This document shows, piece after piece, positions 31,959 to 39,867 of a DNA stretch of 56,155 bases. The position numbers were made by a program, and so were the translations under genes. The notes below the pieces were generated by a model. That model made no database searches, was not told where the DNA came from, and worked only from the letters and a program-made list of their open reading frames with translations. Source of the stretch: JBIYSM02 sp044759095 (GTDB taxonomy: Bacteria > Bacillota > Bacilli > Brevibacillales > Brevibacillaceae); NCBI RefSeq assembly GCF_044759095.2, contig NZ_JBIYSM020000028.1:1-56155 (forward strand). Reading direction: 5' to 3'. The stretch's first letter is position 1. Every line of letters starts with the position of its first letter.

Positions 31959-33686
31959 TTAGACAGCGGTGCCGGCGTTGTCTCCGGTCACCTTGCGGGA
32001 GATAAAGAGTACGATGATGATCAGGGTAATCTGCAGGACGCCGTAAGCACAGGCCGTCCCAAACTCAAACGCGTACATGCGCTGGAAAATTTCCACAGAG
32101 AGCGGCGTTGTACGTGGGGTAAACAGCAGGATGGAAGCGACGAACTCGCCGATTCCCTGGACAAACGCGAGCAGTGTCCCCACCAGCACCCCGCTCAGCG
32201 CCATCGGAAACACCACCCGACGGAAGCTGTACCACCAGCTCGCTCCCAGATTTCGGGCTGCTTCCTCGATCGAGCTGTCCATCTGCATGAGGGTAGCAGA
32301 GGTGGAGCGAAAGACCAGCGGCAGGTGGCGTACAAAGTAGGCAAGCGGCAATATCCAGAATGTGCCGACCAGTACCTGTTGAAAGCTGAACAGGTTCGGT
32401 TCGCTGAAGGCGGTGATCAAATTGACCGCAACCACAGTGCCGGGGAGCGCCCACGGGAGCATGATCAGCACATCGAGCAGGGTTTTTCCCTTGAATTTGA
32501 GCCGAACCATGGCATAAGCCGCCGCCACCCCGAAAATGACGTTGCCCACTGTGGCCAGAAAGCTCAATTCAAAGCTGGTAGCGATCGGCTTCCACGTTTT
32601 GCTGTCAGTAAACAGCTCCACATAGTGATCAACCGTGTATACAGGCGGCAGGATCTGCACGGTCCAAGTCCCGTCCTCAGAAAAGGAAATCAACACCAGC
32701 ACCAGGATGGGAAGCATCAAAATCACGACGCCGATCGTGGAGAGAAGCATCGACACGTATTTTCCCAGCGGGCTTTTCACCTCGGTTCGGTGTACGCTTA
32801 CCCCTTTGCTCATGTTCTGGTAGTTGCGGATGCCCTGATACCAGCGCATCAGCAGCAGAAACAGGATGGAGACCACGGACAGAATGGTCGATTGCGTAGC
32901 CGCCATATCAAGATTCCCGTTGGTACGGGAGAGGTAAATCTGCATCGTCATCGTCCGCTCGATTCCAAAAATGAGCGGTGCTGTATACGACGCCATGGAG
33001 ATCATGAACACAAGCAGTGATGATGCGACCATGGCGGGAGTGAGCATGGGGAGAATGACGCGACGCCACACGTACCATCGTCCTGCCCCCAAACTGGCGG
33101 CAGCCTCTTCCAGTGACGGGTCCAGTCCTTTGATGGCGGCAGAGGCGGTCATGTAAAAATAGGTATACATCGTAAACGTGTGTACCACCAACACACCCCA
33201 GACGCCTTTCAGGGAAAAGGGCACCTGCTCGAGATCAAACAGGAATTTGAGCGTGCGGGGGATAATCCCGCTTTCGCTGTAGAGAAAGGTGAACGAAAGC
33301 ACGCCGACGAGCGGCGGCAATGCCATCGGCACCATGGCCAACACGGTCAGGATCTTGCGGCCGGGGAACTCGTAGCGCTCCAGCAGAAACGCCATGGTCA
33401 CCCCGACGATGCCGCAGGTGATTACGCTTAATACGGATAGGATAATGCTGGTCCACAGCGCTTCCAGGTTGGCAGGATGCTCCGGGTCAAAGAATCGGGC
33501 GTAATTGGCCAACGAAAATCGCCCGTCAAGCTGTGCGCTTTGCATGAACGTTTGAAACAGCGGGTATACGACGTACGCCAGCAGGACAAGGAACAACGGG
33601 GCTACCAGTATGTACACGAAATGGGGAGAAGAGGTGACCGCAGTCCAGTTCTTTGGCGCAGTCCGCCTTGCCAGTTCCACTTTCAT
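31959..33686 (-). CDS. ABC transporter permease, fused double-domain (iron/AEP/polyamine type)
   Basis: 575 residues with about 12 helices. It contains two binding-protein-dependent permease modules in tandem. Each has its EAA loop: 'LEEAAASLGAGRWYVWRRVI' at about residue 195 and 'IEEAARNLGASWWYSFRRVV' at about 495. This FbpB-like fusion means one polypeptide forms the whole membrane channel. GGGGGGG lies six bases before the ATG. It lies 12 bases after the ATPase gene and about 124 bases before the secreted PIG-L gene; no clear promoter is visible in that gap. Confidence 0.92.
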   Translation of the reverse strand: MKVELARRTAPKNWTAVTSSPHFVYILVAPLFLVLLAYVVYPLFQTFMQSAQLDGRFSLANYARFFDPEHPANLEALWTSIILSVLSVITCGIVGVTMAFLLERYEFPGRKILTVLAMVPMALPPLVGVLSFTFLYSESGIIPRTLKFLFDLEQVPFSLKGVWGVLVVHTFTMYTYFYMTASAAIKGLDPSLEEAAASLGAGRWYVWRRVILPMLTPAMVASSLLVFMISMASYTAPLIFGIERTMTMQIYLSRTNGNLDMAATQSTILSVVSILFLLLMRWYQGIRNYQNMSKGVSVHRTEVKSPLGKYVSMLLSTIGVVILMLPILVLVLISFSEDGTWTVQILPPVYTVDHYVELFTDSKTWKPIATSFELSFLATVGNVIFGVAAAYAMVRLKFKGKTLLDVLIMLPWALPGTVVAVNLITAFSEPNLFSFQQVLVGTFWILPLAYFVRHLPLVFRSTSATLMQMDSSIEEAARNLGASWWYSFRRVVFPMALSGVLVGTLLAFVQGIGEFVASILLFTPRTTPLSVEIFQRMYAFEFGTACAYGVLQITLIIIVLFISRKVTGDNAGTAV

Positions 33687-33698
33687 CCAAATCCCCCC

Positions 33699-34781
33699 CT
33701 AGCCTACGAAGTAGATGCTCTCTTTGGGAATCAGCAGGGAAAGCTCTTCGCCTCGCTGTTTGACGCGGTGCCCCTGATTGACGAACGTGGCCCGCAGCCG
33801 ATTGCCGGCTGCCTCACTTATATAATGGACGGTAGCCCCGGTAAATTCGGAGATGATGACAGATCCTGTTACCACATTGGCGGCGTCCGCCTTCTCTGGA
33901 TCCGCTTCCTGAACGGATTCAGGCCGGACGGAGACGGCGAGCTTCTCCCCCCGTCGAATCTGGCACTGCGGAGAAGCGTTGTTGAGATAGCCGCTCAGGA
34001 CCAGCCCGGGTGCAATCTCGACACGGACCTCGTCTCCTTCGATGCCGACGACCGTGCCTTCCCACAGGTTCGTCTCGCCGATGAATGAGGCCACAAAACG
34101 GTTCAACGGACGATGATAAATATCCTCCGGAGTGCCGATTTGCTGCACCACGCCGTTTTGCATCACCATGATGCGATCCGACATGGACATCGCTTCCGCC
34201 TGATCGTGCGTCACATAAATGGTGGTAATCCCCAGCTCCAACTGGAGTCGCTTGATCTCGAACCGGGTTTCCTCGCGCAGCTTCGCGTCCAGGTTGGAAA
34301 GCGGTTCGTCCAACAAGAGAATCTGCGGCTCGATGACAAGCGCCCGCGCCAATGCCACACGCTGCTGCTGACCGCCGGAAAGCTGGTCAATCCGTCTATT
34401 GCCGTAGCCTTCCAGATGAACGAGCTTTAGCGCGCGCTCCACTTTATCCCTGATCTCTGATTTGGGAAGCTTGCGCACTTCCAGGCCGAACGCAATGTTT
34501 TCAAACACGCTCATATGGGGAAACAACGCGTAGTTTTGAAACACCATGCCTGTGTTTCGTTTGTTTGGAGGCAGGGTGGTCACGTCCTGATTGCCAAACC
34601 GTATTCGGCCCGATGTGGGATAATAGAAGCCCGCAATCATCCTCAGCGTCGTCGTCTTGCCACATCCACTGGGACCAAGAAACGTAAAAAACTCTCCTGG
34701 TCTGATATCAATGTGAACGTCCTCTACGCCTCGCACGCTGCCAAATTGTTTACTCACATGATCCAGTGCTACACCGCTCAA
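33699..34781 (-). CDS. ABC transporter ATP-binding protein (FbpC/PotA type)
   Basis: 360 residues. Walker A FLGPSGCGKTTTLRMIAG (about 34), Q-loop FQNYALFPHMSV, signature QLSGGQQQRVALARAL, Walker B ILLLDEPLSNLDAKLREE and H-loop IYVTHDQAEAMSM are all intact. A C-terminal TOBE-type regulatory domain (about 235-360) is typical of the CUT1/Fbp/Pot class. TTG start with GGGGGG six bases upstream. It energises the fused permease directly downstream. Confidence 0.94.
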   Translation of the reverse strand: MSGVALDHVSKQFGSVRGVEDVHIDIRPGEFFTFLGPSGCGKTTTLRMIAGFYYPTSGRIRFGNQDVTTLPPNKRNTGMVFQNYALFPHMSVFENIAFGLEVRKLPKSEIRDKVERALKLVHLEGYGNRRIDQLSGGQQQRVALARALVIEPQILLLDEPLSNLDAKLREETRFEIKRLQLELGITTIYVTHDQAEAMSMSDRIMVMQNGVVQQIGTPEDIYHRPLNRFVASFIGETNLWEGTVVGIEGDEVRVEIAPGLVLSGYLNNASPQCQIRRGEKLAVSVRPESVQEADPEKADAANVVTGSVIISEFTGATVHYISEAAGNRLRATFVNQGHRVKQRGEELSLLIPKESIYFVG

Positions 34782-34836
34782 CAGATTCCCCCCCTATGCA
34801 CTTGCGAGCAGACGGAGGTTTCCCCCCGTCTGTTCA

Positions 34837-35967
34837 TCAGTTCTTGCCTTTTCCTTTGATGTTTTCATCCCAGTACTGCATCCAGTCTTTCTCTTTCGCC
34901 GCCATGACGGACCAGTCAATATCCATCGGCTTCAACTCGATACCCTTCAGCCAGGCTGGCAGGCTGTCCTTGCTGATATCGGTGCGGGTCGGGATTTGGA
35001 ACAGTTTTTCCGCCAGCTCAACGCGCAGCTTCTCATCGAACAGGAACTCGTAGAACTTTTTCGCCGCATCCGCGTTCTTCGCGCCCTTGACAATGCCCAC
35101 TCCATCGACGAGAATCGGCGCTCCGCTCGCCGGATAAATGAAGTCAAACGGCTGTTTTTTCGTTTCTTTTTGAATCATGATATCCTGCAGGTTCCAAAGC
35201 GAGAGCGAACCTTCCTGACGGGCCAGCTTCAGGTAGAGGTTGGTCGGATCCTGGGCGTATTCCTTGGTGTTGGCGTCCAGTTTTTTCAGCCATTCATACC
35301 CTTTTTCCGGATTGTCCGCGCCTTGACGATAGATCATGGCAGAGTAAATGGTTCTCATCGTCCCCGATTTGAGTACGCCGCGGATGATGATTTTGTCCTT
35401 GTACTTCGGATCCAGCAGGTCATCCCAATCCTTTGGCGCGTCTTCCTTTTTCAACGCATCCGGATTGTACATGATGACTTCCGGCAGCAGCATTTCACCG
35501 TACCAGCGATCCTGCTTGTCTTTGTAAAGATCCGGGATCTTGTCACTGAAGGTAGGTTTGTAGCTCTCCAGCAACCCCTCATCGGCTGCTGTCATCAAAG
35601 CGGACTGGGTGCCTCCCCACCAGAAATCAGCCTGAGGATTTGCTTTTTCCCCCCGCACGCGCTCCAGGATTTCCTGTGCACCCATGGTCAGCACGTCTAC
35701 TTCAATGCCTGGATTTTGCGCTTTAAACTTCGGGATGATCTCTTCCACCACGTTTTTGTCGCGTGCCGTGTAGATCACCAATTTCTGCGCTTCACCAGAT
35801 GGCGCCGGTTGAGCGGCCGGTTGGTTGGCAGCGGCAGGTGTGCTGCCGCCGGTATCAGCGGGCTTGGCCGTTTGTCCTCCGCCTCCGCAGGCGGTAACGG
35901 CAAGCGCCACCGAGCTGACGAACAAACCGTGAACCCATTTCTTCAACAAGCTGTTGGTCTTATTCAC
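34837..35967 (-). CDS. ABC transporter substrate-binding lipoprotein (extracellular family 1-like)
   Basis: About 376 residues. GTG at 35967, seven bases after GGGGGAG, gives signal 'GLFVSSVALAVTACGGGGQT' with lipobox VTAC; a Pro/Ala-rich linker follows. The domain starts 'KLVIYTARDKNVVEEIIPKF' as in the Fe3+/AEP/thiamine-type periplasmic proteins. A 'RGVLKSGTMRTIYSAMIYRQ' segment with Ser-Gly-Thr resembles loops that bind phosphate or carboxylate groups. The adjacent tyrosine pair that binds iron in FbpA-type proteins is not seen, so I doubt an iron substrate. It lies 27 bases after the ROK repressor gene. Confidence 0.9.
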   Translation of the reverse strand: MNKTNSLLKKWVHGLFVSSVALAVTACGGGGQTAKPADTGGSTPAAANQPAAQPAPSGEAQKLVIYTARDKNVVEEIIPKFKAQNPGIEVDVLTMGAQEILERVRGEKANPQADFWWGGTQSALMTAADEGLLESYKPTFSDKIPDLYKDKQDRWYGEMLLPEVIMYNPDALKKEDAPKDWDDLLDPKYKDKIIIRGVLKSGTMRTIYSAMIYRQGADNPEKGYEWLKKLDANTKEYAQDPTNLYLKLARQEGSLSLWNLQDIMIQKETKKQPFDFIYPASGAPILVDGVGIVKGAKNADAAKKFYEFLFDEKLRVELAEKLFQIPTRTDISKDSLPAWLKGIELKPMDIDWSVMAAKEKDWMQYWDENIKGKGKN

Positions 35968-35994
35968 AACCATACTCCCCCTCGTTTTTTCATT

Positions 35995-37173
35995 TCATTT
36001 GTCCAGCAATTTTGCGGAAGGAAACGCTTCCAACACACTGTAAACGGCGCCGACCAGACCTGCCTGATCGCCCAGGCTGGCTTTTTCCATGCGCGGTACG
36101 ACGGGAACCCACTCCTCCAACCAACCGTAAATCCGATTCACCCCTTTTTCATCCATGTGGATCATCTCTCCGCTTAGGATCAACAGCTCAGGATTGAGGA
36201 CGCTGATGATGTTTGCCATGCCGTACGCCCAGTGCCGGTACACGTCGTCGAGCAGCTGCCGCGCTTCCTGGTTCCCCTGATCGGCGTGATGGATGAGTTG
36301 ATGTATGATACTCGAGCCTTCCTGGAGGCCAGAGAGAAATCCCTGCGCTTTGCGGGCAATGCCCGGGACCGAATAGTGCGTTTCAAATACACCAAACTCC
36401 CCATCCTGGCGGGTATGCACGGGCCCGATCGGCATGTAGCCGATCTCACCTGCCGCTTCCCGGCTTCCCCGGTAGAACTGTCCGTCCAGAATGACACCCG
36501 AGCCGATGCCCGTACCCACGTACATGTAGACGACATGGGATGCGCCTGCTCCCACGCCGCGGGCGTACTCTCCCAGTGTCATCATATTGACGTCGTTGTC
36601 AATGATGACCGGGATGCCCAGCACCCGTTCAATCTCCTGCTGGATCGGCAGCCCCATCCATCCTGTGCTGGGGGAGAAGCTCACGGTACCGTTCCGCCTT
36701 TGGGTGATCCCCGGCAGGCCGACACCGATGCCCAGCAGACGGTCGCGTTCGACGCCGCTTTTGGCCAGAAGCTTTTCCAGCCCGTCCGTCAGATCCTTGA
36801 TCAGCAGTTCACCGTTGGTGGGCTGTACCAGCCGTGTCTGGTAGCGGGCCAAAAATTCTCCTCTGAGGTCAGCGATCGCCATCGTGAGCGTCGAGCCTTC
36901 AAACACGGCCCCGGCAATGGAGTACGCATGGTAGTTGTACTCCAGCAGGATTGGCTTCCGCCCTCCACTGGAGTCGCCTATCCCGACTTCGTGCAGCAGC
37001 CCTTCCCGGATCATTTCGTCTACGAGCGCGGAGACGCACGGCCGGCTGAGCTGTGTCCGCTTGGCAATGTCGGCTCGCGAGATTTGCCCGCTGCGAATCA
37101 CCTGCTGCAGGATCTCTTCTTTATTCAGCTTTTTTACGAGCCTGGTATTGCCTGTTCTCCTTGCTCCTCCCAC
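35995..37173 (-). CDS. ROK-family transcriptional repressor (NagC/XylR type)
   Basis: About 392 residues. N-terminal winged helix 'TRLVKKLNKEEILQQVIRSG' and 'QISRADIAKRTQLSRPCVSA'. The ROK sugar-binding domain follows: 'RLLGIGVGLPGITQRRNG', 'PVIIDNDVNMMTLGEYARG', 'YMYVGTGIGSGVILDGQFY' and 'GEIGYMPIGP'. The usual ROK zinc cysteines (CXCGXXGC) are absent: the sequence reads HTRQDGEFGVFE there. GTG at 37173 is chosen because the predicted promoter and operators occupy 37195-37263; an open frame up to 37224 would start upstream of the transcript. It is first gene and probable autorepressor of the operon running to 25223. Confidence 0.9.
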   Translation of the reverse strand: MGGARRTGNTRLVKKLNKEEILQQVIRSGQISRADIAKRTQLSRPCVSALVDEMIREGLLHEVGIGDSSGGRKPILLEYNYHAYSIAGAVFEGSTLTMAIADLRGEFLARYQTRLVQPTNGELLIKDLTDGLEKLLAKSGVERDRLLGIGVGLPGITQRRNGTVSFSPSTGWMGLPIQQEIERVLGIPVIIDNDVNMMTLGEYARGVGAGASHVVYMYVGTGIGSGVILDGQFYRGSREAAGEIGYMPIGPVHTRQDGEFGVFETHYSVPGIARKAQGFLSGLQEGSSIIHQLIHHADQGNQEARQLLDDVYRHWAYGMANIISVLNPELLILSGEMIHMDEKGVNRIYGWLEEWVPVVPRMEKASLGDQAGLVGAVYSVLEAFPSAKLLDK

Positions 37174-37194
37174 GGATATGGATTCACCACCACA

Positions 37195-37263
37195 GTTAGT
37201 TAACATTACTAACAAAGTTACCAAAATTATACATCCATTTTGTAAAAATAGTTAAACTATTTT
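37195..37263 (-). promoter_or_regulatory. Promoter and paired operators of the ROK/ABC operon
   Basis: On the minus strand, TTAACT (37255-37250), 18 bp and TATAAT (37231-37226) form the promoter. An inverted repeat GTTAGT-N7-ACTAAC (37195-37213) lies just after the expected start of transcription. A perfect AAAATAGTT-A-AACTATTTT palindrome (37245-37263) covers the -35. Both share a TAGTTAA core, similar to XylR-type ROK operators. Confidence 0.65.
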
Positions 37264-37282
37264 GGATACTCCGCAAAAATAA

Positions 37283-37308
37283 AAATCCTTACTTTTACGT
37301 AAGGATTT
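37283..37308 (-). terminator. Terminator of the 95-residue hypothetical gene
   Basis: AAATCCTTAC (37283-37292) pairs perfectly with GTAAGGATTT (37299-37308). On the minus strand it is followed by TTATTTTTGC. It separates this gene from the ROK promoter. Confidence 0.85.
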
Positions 37309-37335
37309 GCAGAGCGCACGAATTTCCTGGAACAC

Positions 37336-37623
37336 TTATGAATTTCTTTTCTTCGCCTGATCCAAAAGTTGTTTCACATGCCTCATTCCCTTCTCAGTCA
37401 ATCTGGCATGTGTCCAGACGGCCTCGATCGGTCTGGAATCATCCCCTCCGAAGACGAACTCCACATTCGTGATCTCCTGGTCCAGATACAGCTCGTGGAG
37501 AGCGTGGATAAAGGAGTCCCCTCCTTTTGTATAGAAAATGATTCCTCCCATATTCTCAGCCCTTTTTCCGGTCTCCAGTGCGATTGCCACCAAAATCCTG
37601 TCCTTGATCTCGATCCCTTTCAT
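37336..37623 (-). CDS. Conserved small protein of unknown function (winged-helix-like end)
   Basis: 95 residues from ATG 37623, with AGGAGG seven bases upstream. It reads 'GIEIKDRILVAIALETGKRA' and ends ARLTEKGMRHVKQLLDQA. The ending resembles the last strand and helix of winged-helix proteins (LTEKG), but no recognition helix is obvious. I do not recognise a family. It lies 102 bases after the LysR gene, same strand, and has its own terminator. The good ribosome binding site supports it being real. Confidence 0.6.
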   Translation of the reverse strand: MKGIEIKDRILVAIALETGKRAENMGGIIFYTKGGDSFIHALHELYLDQEITNVEFVFGGDDSRPIEAVWTHARLTEKGMRHVKQLLDQAKKRNS

Positions 37624-37725
37624 CTGCGGGCCTCCTGATTCTCTCTTTATCCAAAAATTTGCGCGGCAATTCCATAAAGGCTTCCGTTTCGAGCAGGCAG
37701 TTTTCTGCTCCAACCGCAGGACGCA

Positions 37726-38613
37726 TTACTGTTGCCCCTCCCGAACCGTCTGCCAGACGTCTTTCACCAACTCGACAAACGTCTGAATCGCCGGTTCCTG
37801 CGCGCGTTGTTTCAGGAAAATGACAGACGTCTCCGCCTTTCGCGAAAAGCGAAACAGCTCCTTCAGATTGCCGCTTTGAAGTTCCTGCTCCACCAAGGCG
37901 GTGCTCAGCAAAGCGATCCCTGTGTGATTGAGCACCGCCCGCTTGATCGTCTCTTCGCTGCTGCACTGGATCACCGAGCGCGGCACGTAGTTGGCTTCCT
38001 TCAAACACTCGTCGATAAAGCCACCCAGGTTGCAGCCTTCTTGATAGGATAAAAACGGATACTGCTCCAGCGCATGTTCTACACCGTGTTCCTGCAAAAG
38101 TTCCGGAGTAGTCACAAGAACGAATTCCTCATGGTCCACGATGATTGACTCCATTTCCGGCTGCGTGCAAATCCCGGCAATGATTCCCACATCGGCTTCG
38201 TGTACACTTACTCTTCGCAGCGTCTCCTGGCTGTTGCAGGAGATCAGCTGCAGCTTAACCTGTGGATGAAGCCCCACGTATGACTTGATGATCAGCGACA
38301 GGTACTCGGTGCAGTAGTATTCCGGTGCTGCCACGACCAGCGTTCCAAACGGGTTGTGAAGCCGTTTCAGCCCCTCTTCCAGCTCATCCAGCACGGCAAA
38401 CAGCCGGTCTGCATGCTGCTTTAGCACCTTTCCAGCCGGTGTGAGAAACGTCCGTTTGCCCACCCTGTTCAACAGTGCGTGCCCCAGCTCTTTTTCCAGA
38501 GCCTTGATCTGCAGAGTAATGGTCGGCTGGCTGTAGCCCAACTGCTCGGCTGCCTTGGTCAGATTCAGATGATCGGCAACCGCTTGAAACGTTTTTAAAT
38601 TTCTCAATTCCAT
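37726..38613 (-). CDS. LysR-family transcriptional regulator
   Basis: 295 residues. N-terminal helix-turn-helix 'LKTFQAVADHLNLTKAAEQL' and 'GYSQPTITLQIKALEKELGH' is canonical, followed by 'LLNRVGKRTFLTPAGKVLKQ'. The C-terminal effector domain (about 90-295) begins GTLVVAAPEYYCTEYLS. ATG 38613 has GGGAGCG nine bases upstream. It lies just downstream of the epimerase operon terminator, same strand, so it is probably transcribed separately. It is the best local candidate to control the YfcC/M20/dehydratase/epimerase operon. Confidence 0.9.
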   Translation of the reverse strand: MELRNLKTFQAVADHLNLTKAAEQLGYSQPTITLQIKALEKELGHALLNRVGKRTFLTPAGKVLKQHADRLFAVLDELEEGLKRLHNPFGTLVVAAPEYYCTEYLSLIIKSYVGLHPQVKLQLISCNSQETLRRVSVHEADVGIIAGICTQPEMESIIVDHEEFVLVTTPELLQEHGVEHALEQYPFLSYQEGCNLGGFIDECLKEANYVPRSVIQCSSEETIKRAVLNHTGIALLSTALVEQELQSGNLKELFRFSRKAETSVIFLKQRAQEPAIQTFVELVKDVWQTVREGQQ

Positions 38614-38702
38614 CTTGTCACACGCTCCCGCATGCCTGAACAAAAATCCGGCGATACTTCATCTTTGAAAGCAAGTGTACCTGATGTTCTCCAATCGAAC
38701 AA

Positions 38703-38736
38703 GAAAAAAGCCGACGTTTTCCGTAAAACGTCAGCC
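38703..38736 (-). terminator. Terminator of the YfcC-M20-dehydratase-epimerase operon
   Basis: GCCGACGTTTT pairs with AAAACGTCAGC across CCGT. On the minus strand it is followed by TTTTTTCTTG. It lies 25 bases after the epimerase stop. Confidence 0.85.
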
Positions 38737-38760
38737 TTGTTTGCATTCGCTATTTGATCT

Positions 38761-39867
38761 TCAACGTTTTATGAACTCCCTCGTCAACGATTGCAGAATT
38801 TGATCATCGATCCGGATGCCAAGTCCCGGCTCCTGGTTCAGCTTCAGACAGTCCCCCTCATATCCAAGATCACCGATGTCCGTTGCAAACATCAGCGGGC
38901 CAACCATCTCGTTGGATTGCACGTTTTTCTTCGCCAGGGAAAGATGGGCTCCCGCCGCCGTCGCCACCGAGGATTCCACCATGGAACCAATCTGGACGCG
39001 GATACCGGCCATTTCCGCCTGATGGATCAGTTTCACCGCAGGAAAAACCCCGCCGCATTTCATGAGTTTGATGTTGATCCAGTCCGCTGCTTTTTTTTCG
39101 ATGACGAGACGCAGCTCTTTGCTTCCGTGCAATCCTTCGTCGATCATGACGGGAATGGACGTCTTGGCCCGGATTTCACTCAACCCGTCGATGTCATCGG
39201 CATGCACCGGCTGTTCAATCCAGTCAATCCGGCACGCTTCCAGGTGGCGAAGTGCGTACAGCGTGTTTGCAGCATTCTCCCAGCCCTGATTGACATCGAC
39301 ACGAAGCTGTGCGTCAGGTCCCACAGCTGCGCGAACGGCCTGTACCCTGCTGATATCTGTCGGCAAGTCGCTGCCCACTTTTATCTTAATGGAACGGAAC
39401 CCTTTTTCCACAGCAGCTGCGGCTTCTTCGGCCATCCGTTCCGTTTCCTGAATGCTGAGCACATAAGGGATTTGCAGCTGTTGATGATAAGGTCCGCCCA
39501 ACAATTGATAGACAGGCAGTCCGGCCGCCTTTCCCATCAGATCGTAGCAGGCGATATCAATGGCCGCCTTCGCGGAGGGAACGCCCCAGATCGCGCGGTT
39601 CATTTTCTGATGGATCCATTCGATGCGAAACGGATCTTCCCCGATGACTGCCGGAGCCAGATGAGTCTTTAATACCTCAAGGGTGCTGGTATACGTCTCG
39701 CCCGTCACATGCTCGTCGGGAACCGCTTCCCCATAACCGACGAGACCTGAATCCGTCCTGATCCGGACGATGATGCTCGGCAGTTCGTGATAGGTGTCAT
39801 ATGAGACGACAAAAGGCTGTAGCAGGGGCAGTGACAAACCCATGATCTCAACCGACTCGATCTTCAT
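38761..39867 (-). CDS. Dipeptide epimerase (enolase superfamily, Ala-Glu epimerase-like)
   Basis: 368 residues. N-terminal capping domain 'YGEAVPDEHVTGETY' followed by the (beta/alpha)7-beta barrel. The KXK catalytic motif is in 'GFRSIKIKVGSDLPTDIS' (about 160). Metal ligands are LRVDVNQGW (Asp), DWIEQPVHADD (Glu) and PVMIDEGLH (Asp), and the second lysine is in 'DWINIKLMKCGG'. This is the muconate-lactonizing subgroup containing L-Ala-D/L-Glu epimerases and N-succinylamino-acid racemases. GSMVESS near 300 is the usual end-of-barrel motif. Its ATG overlaps the dehydratase stop. Epimerisation of a dipeptide or N-acyl amino acid fits the adjacent M20 amidohydrolase. Confidence 0.88.
   Translation of the reverse strand: MKIESVEIMGLSLPLLQPFVVSYDTYHELPSIIVRIRTDSGLVGYGEAVPDEHVTGETYTSTLEVLKTHLAPAVIGEDPFRIEWIHQKMNRAIWGVPSAKAAIDIACYDLMGKAAGLPVYQLLGGPYHQQLQIPYVLSIQETERMAEEAAAAVEKGFRSIKIKVGSDLPTDISRVQAVRAAVGPDAQLRVDVNQGWENAANTLYALRHLEACRIDWIEQPVHADDIDGLSEIRAKTSIPVMIDEGLHGSKELRLVIEKKAADWINIKLMKCGGVFPAVKLIHQAEMAGIRVQIGSMVESSVATAAGAHLSLAKKNVQSNEMVGPLMFATDIGDLGYEGDCLKLNQEPGLGIRIDDQILQSLTREFIKR

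Noticed and set aside
34996..36177. A 393-codon open frame on the plus strand
   Set aside because: Antisense to the substrate-binding lipoprotein and the end of the ROK gene; no domain or start signal supports it.
34837..37173. Annotation of the ABC importer as an iron transporter
   Set aside because: The binding protein lacks the tyrosine pair of FbpA-type iron proteins and the operon encodes amino-sugar enzymes; I kept a neutral name.
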